Of a stretch of DNA of 64,000 bases, positions 62,695 to 64,000 are shown in pieces. Each line of letters starts with the position of its first letter. The stretch's first letter is position 1. This stretch comes from JAEMQF01 sp963775015 (GTDB taxonomy: Bacteria; Pseudomonadota; Gammaproteobacteria; Burkholderiales; Burkholderiaceae_C): positions 62,001-126,000 of the forward strand of contig CAVZHI010000021.1 of NCBI GenBank assembly GCA_963775015.1, read 5' to 3'. A model generated the notes under the pieces. That model was not told the origin of the DNA. It made no database searches and saw only the letters and a list, made by a program, of their open reading frames with translations. The position numbers and the translations under genes were made by a program.

Positions 62695-64000
62695 GCCGGG
62701 TGAGCCTCGGGTTCGCCTTGTTGCAGTTGCTCGCGAATCGCGCTCAACTGGTGCGTCGCCTTTTCGATGAGTGCGCTGAGTTCGGGCAGGTGCCGGGTCA
62801 CTTCCTGCAGTTGGCCCGCACGCGCCTGGCCCTCCACGGCTGCGGCCAGACGCGCCAAGGCGCGCGCCGCCACCGTCGCCGCCGACGACTTGAGCGTGTG
62901 CGCCGCGCGTTCGGCGCCGCGCGCATCGCCGCTTGCGGCGGCGTCCCGAAGTGCCTGCAACAAGGTTGGCGTCTCGGTGACGAACAGGTCGATCACCTTG
63001 TTCACGAGGGTGGAGCGAACTTTCCCGCCGACACGCAGGCCGTTCAGCAGTTCGTTGCGGTCAACCGGCTCGGTCGTTTTGTCCTCGCCCGACGTTTCGG
63101 GCGCGGGCGCCGAAGCAGTTGCGCCTTCGGGTTGCACGTGCGCCTGGGTGCGGTCGGCGGGTGGCGCGATCGCGCTGCGGTCGACCCAACGCTCGAGCAC
63201 GGCGTGCAATTGGGCCTGCACGAATGGCTTGCCCAGATGATCGTCCATGCCGGCACCGATGCAGCGCTCACGGTCGCCGCTGAGCGCGTTCGCGGTCAGC
63301 GCGATGATGGGCGTGCGGCGGCGCGACGCGGTGGCGGCCGAGGCTTGACCTTGCAGTTCGCGGATGCGCCGCGTCGCTTCGAAGCCGTCCATGCTCGGCA
63401 TCTGGCAGTCCATGAGCACGACGTCGAAGCGCTCGGCCTGAAAGTGCTCGAGCGCGATCGCGCCGTTGCTTGCGTGCACGACGCTGCAGCCCATCTCGGT
63501 GAGCAACTCGGTGGCGATTTCGGCGTTGATCGGGTTGTCTTCGGCGAGCAGCACATGTGCGGTCAGCCGGGCCGCACCCATGGGCTTGCCCGCCGTACCT
63601 CGCGCGCTCGGGCTCGCGACGGCCTGGTCGCCCTCATTGCGGTTGCGCAAGGCGCGCATGAACTGCACTTCCGTGACCGGTTTCGGGCACCAGGTGTCGG
63701 CACCGTCCAGGCCAGGAACGTCGAGCTGGGCCAGGGCTTCGACGGCGACCAGCTTGACGAGGCGCGGCGTGCGTGCGCCCAAAGCGCTGCGCAGTTGTTT
63801 CGCGAACGGTGAATCACGTTTCGACCGATCTGCCTCGACGTAGAGAACGATATCGATCGGGGCTGCGGAGGCGCTCGCAACCAGACGGTCGAAGGCCTGC
63901 GCCAGGTCTGCCGCAGTCTCGGCGTGCAGCCCTGCGTGGCGGAGCATTTGCAACGTCGCGGCGCGCGCCGCGGTGTGTGGCTCGATGAGCAATACGGTCG
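62691..64000 (-). CDS. Hybrid sensor kinase C-terminus: two receivers and Hpt (5' end outside window)
   Basis: The frame is open to the window edge. The first receiver-like domain (TVLLIEPHTAARAATLQMLR, IVLYVEADRSKRD) has no proper phospho-Asp and looks degenerate. The second is complete (HVLLAEDNPINAEIATELLT, Asp in VVLMDCQMPSMDG, Lys in GKPF). An Hpt domain follows with the His in RAAHTLKSSAATVAA. The architecture is that of BarA/ArcB-type kinases, whose sensor and kinase domains would lie beyond base 64000. Its ATGA overlap with the REC-PAS-GGDEF-EAL gene suggests that protein is the phosphorylation target. Confidence 0.88.
   Translation of the reverse strand, partial: TVLLIEPHTAARAATLQMLRHAGLHAETAADLAQAFDRLVASASAAPIDIVLYVEADRSKRDSPFAKQLRSALGARTPRLVKLVAVEALAQLDVPGLDGADTWCPKPVTEVQFMRALRNRNEGDQAVASPSARGTAGKPMGAARLTAHVLLAEDNPINAEIATELLTEMGCSVVHASNGAIALEHFQAERFDVVLMDCQMPSMDGFEATRRIRELQGQASAATASRRRTPIIALTANALSGDRERCIGAGMDDHLGKPFVQAQLHAVLERWVDRSAIAPPADRTQAHVQPEGATASAPAPETSGEDKTTEPVDRNELLNGLRVGGKVRSTLVNKVIDLFVTETPTLLQALRDAAASGDARGAERAAHTLKSSAATVAARALARLAAAVEGQARAGQLQEVTRHLPELSALIEKATHQLSAIREQLQQGEPEAHPA

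Noticed and set aside
1..64000. tRNA, rRNA, IS elements or prophage genes
   Set aside because: I looked for tRNA-like cloverleafs, transposase motifs and integrases and recognised none.

Overview
The window looks like chromosomal DNA of a GC-rich, flagellated betaproteobacterium, most likely Burkholderiales. The reasons are GC-rich coding throughout, an flhDC master regulator, a motAB-cheYZAW-tsr / cheRDB layout, FliA-type promoter motifs of the form CTCAAG-N14-(G/A)(C/T)CGATA, and many copies of the palindrome GTCATCCCGGCG..GCCGGGATCCA. No rRNA, tRNA, IS element or CRISPR array was recognised.

Layout. 0-5.2 kb: 3' part of an adenosine deaminase, a frameshifted TonB-dependent receptor divergent from a PhyH-type dioxygenase, and a TylF-type O-methyltransferase. 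5.2-10.5 kb: a leftward flagellar filament block (two flagellins, fliD, fliS, fliT, a YcgR-type PilZ brake). 10.6-13.9 kb: a GT2 glycosyltransferase and a TPR-OGT (GT41). 14.0-25.4 kb: two giant genes for octad-repeat proteins (about 2585 and 1127 residues after correcting single-base indels). The first contains a 576-bp higher-order tandem repeat of about 11 copies. Both end in the same Ca-loop module and the same C-terminal tail. 25.6-33.5 kb: a decoration cassette (FkbM methyltransferase, glycosyltransferase-methyltransferase fusion, asparagine synthetase-DUF616 fusion, second TPR-OGT). 33.7-34.7 kb: remnants of a NYN-domain gene and an AbiE-like toxin-antitoxin pair. 34.8-40.4 kb: a complete type I secretion system (ABC, HlyD, TolC). 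40.5-42.1 kb: another glycosyltransferase-methyltransferase. 42.3-56.4 kb: flhDC, a periplasmic PhnD-rhodanese fusion, motAB, cheY, cheZ, cheA, cheW, an MCP, a porin/PstS-like pair and a second MCP. 56.5-64 kb, leftward: a hybrid-kinase C-terminus, a REC-PAS-GGDEF-EAL protein, cheR, cheD, cheB and fliM.

How it may work together (inference). The most interesting unit is the pair of giant Ser/Thr-rich octad proteins. They carry Ca-loop C-termini typical of T1SS substrates and lie between flagellin-linked glycosyltransferases, a sugar/methyl decoration cassette and a dedicated T1SS. A FliA-like promoter lies upstream of the first giant gene and matches those found upstream of fliD, fliC, motA, cheR and an MCP gene. 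This suggests a secreted, possibly O-glycosylated surface or filament-associated protein made as part of the flagellar programme.

Sequence quality. Many single-base frameshifts occur, including in cheY, cheZ and the repeat genes. They look more like consensus errors than real gene decay, so broken genes here should be treated as probably intact until resequenced.
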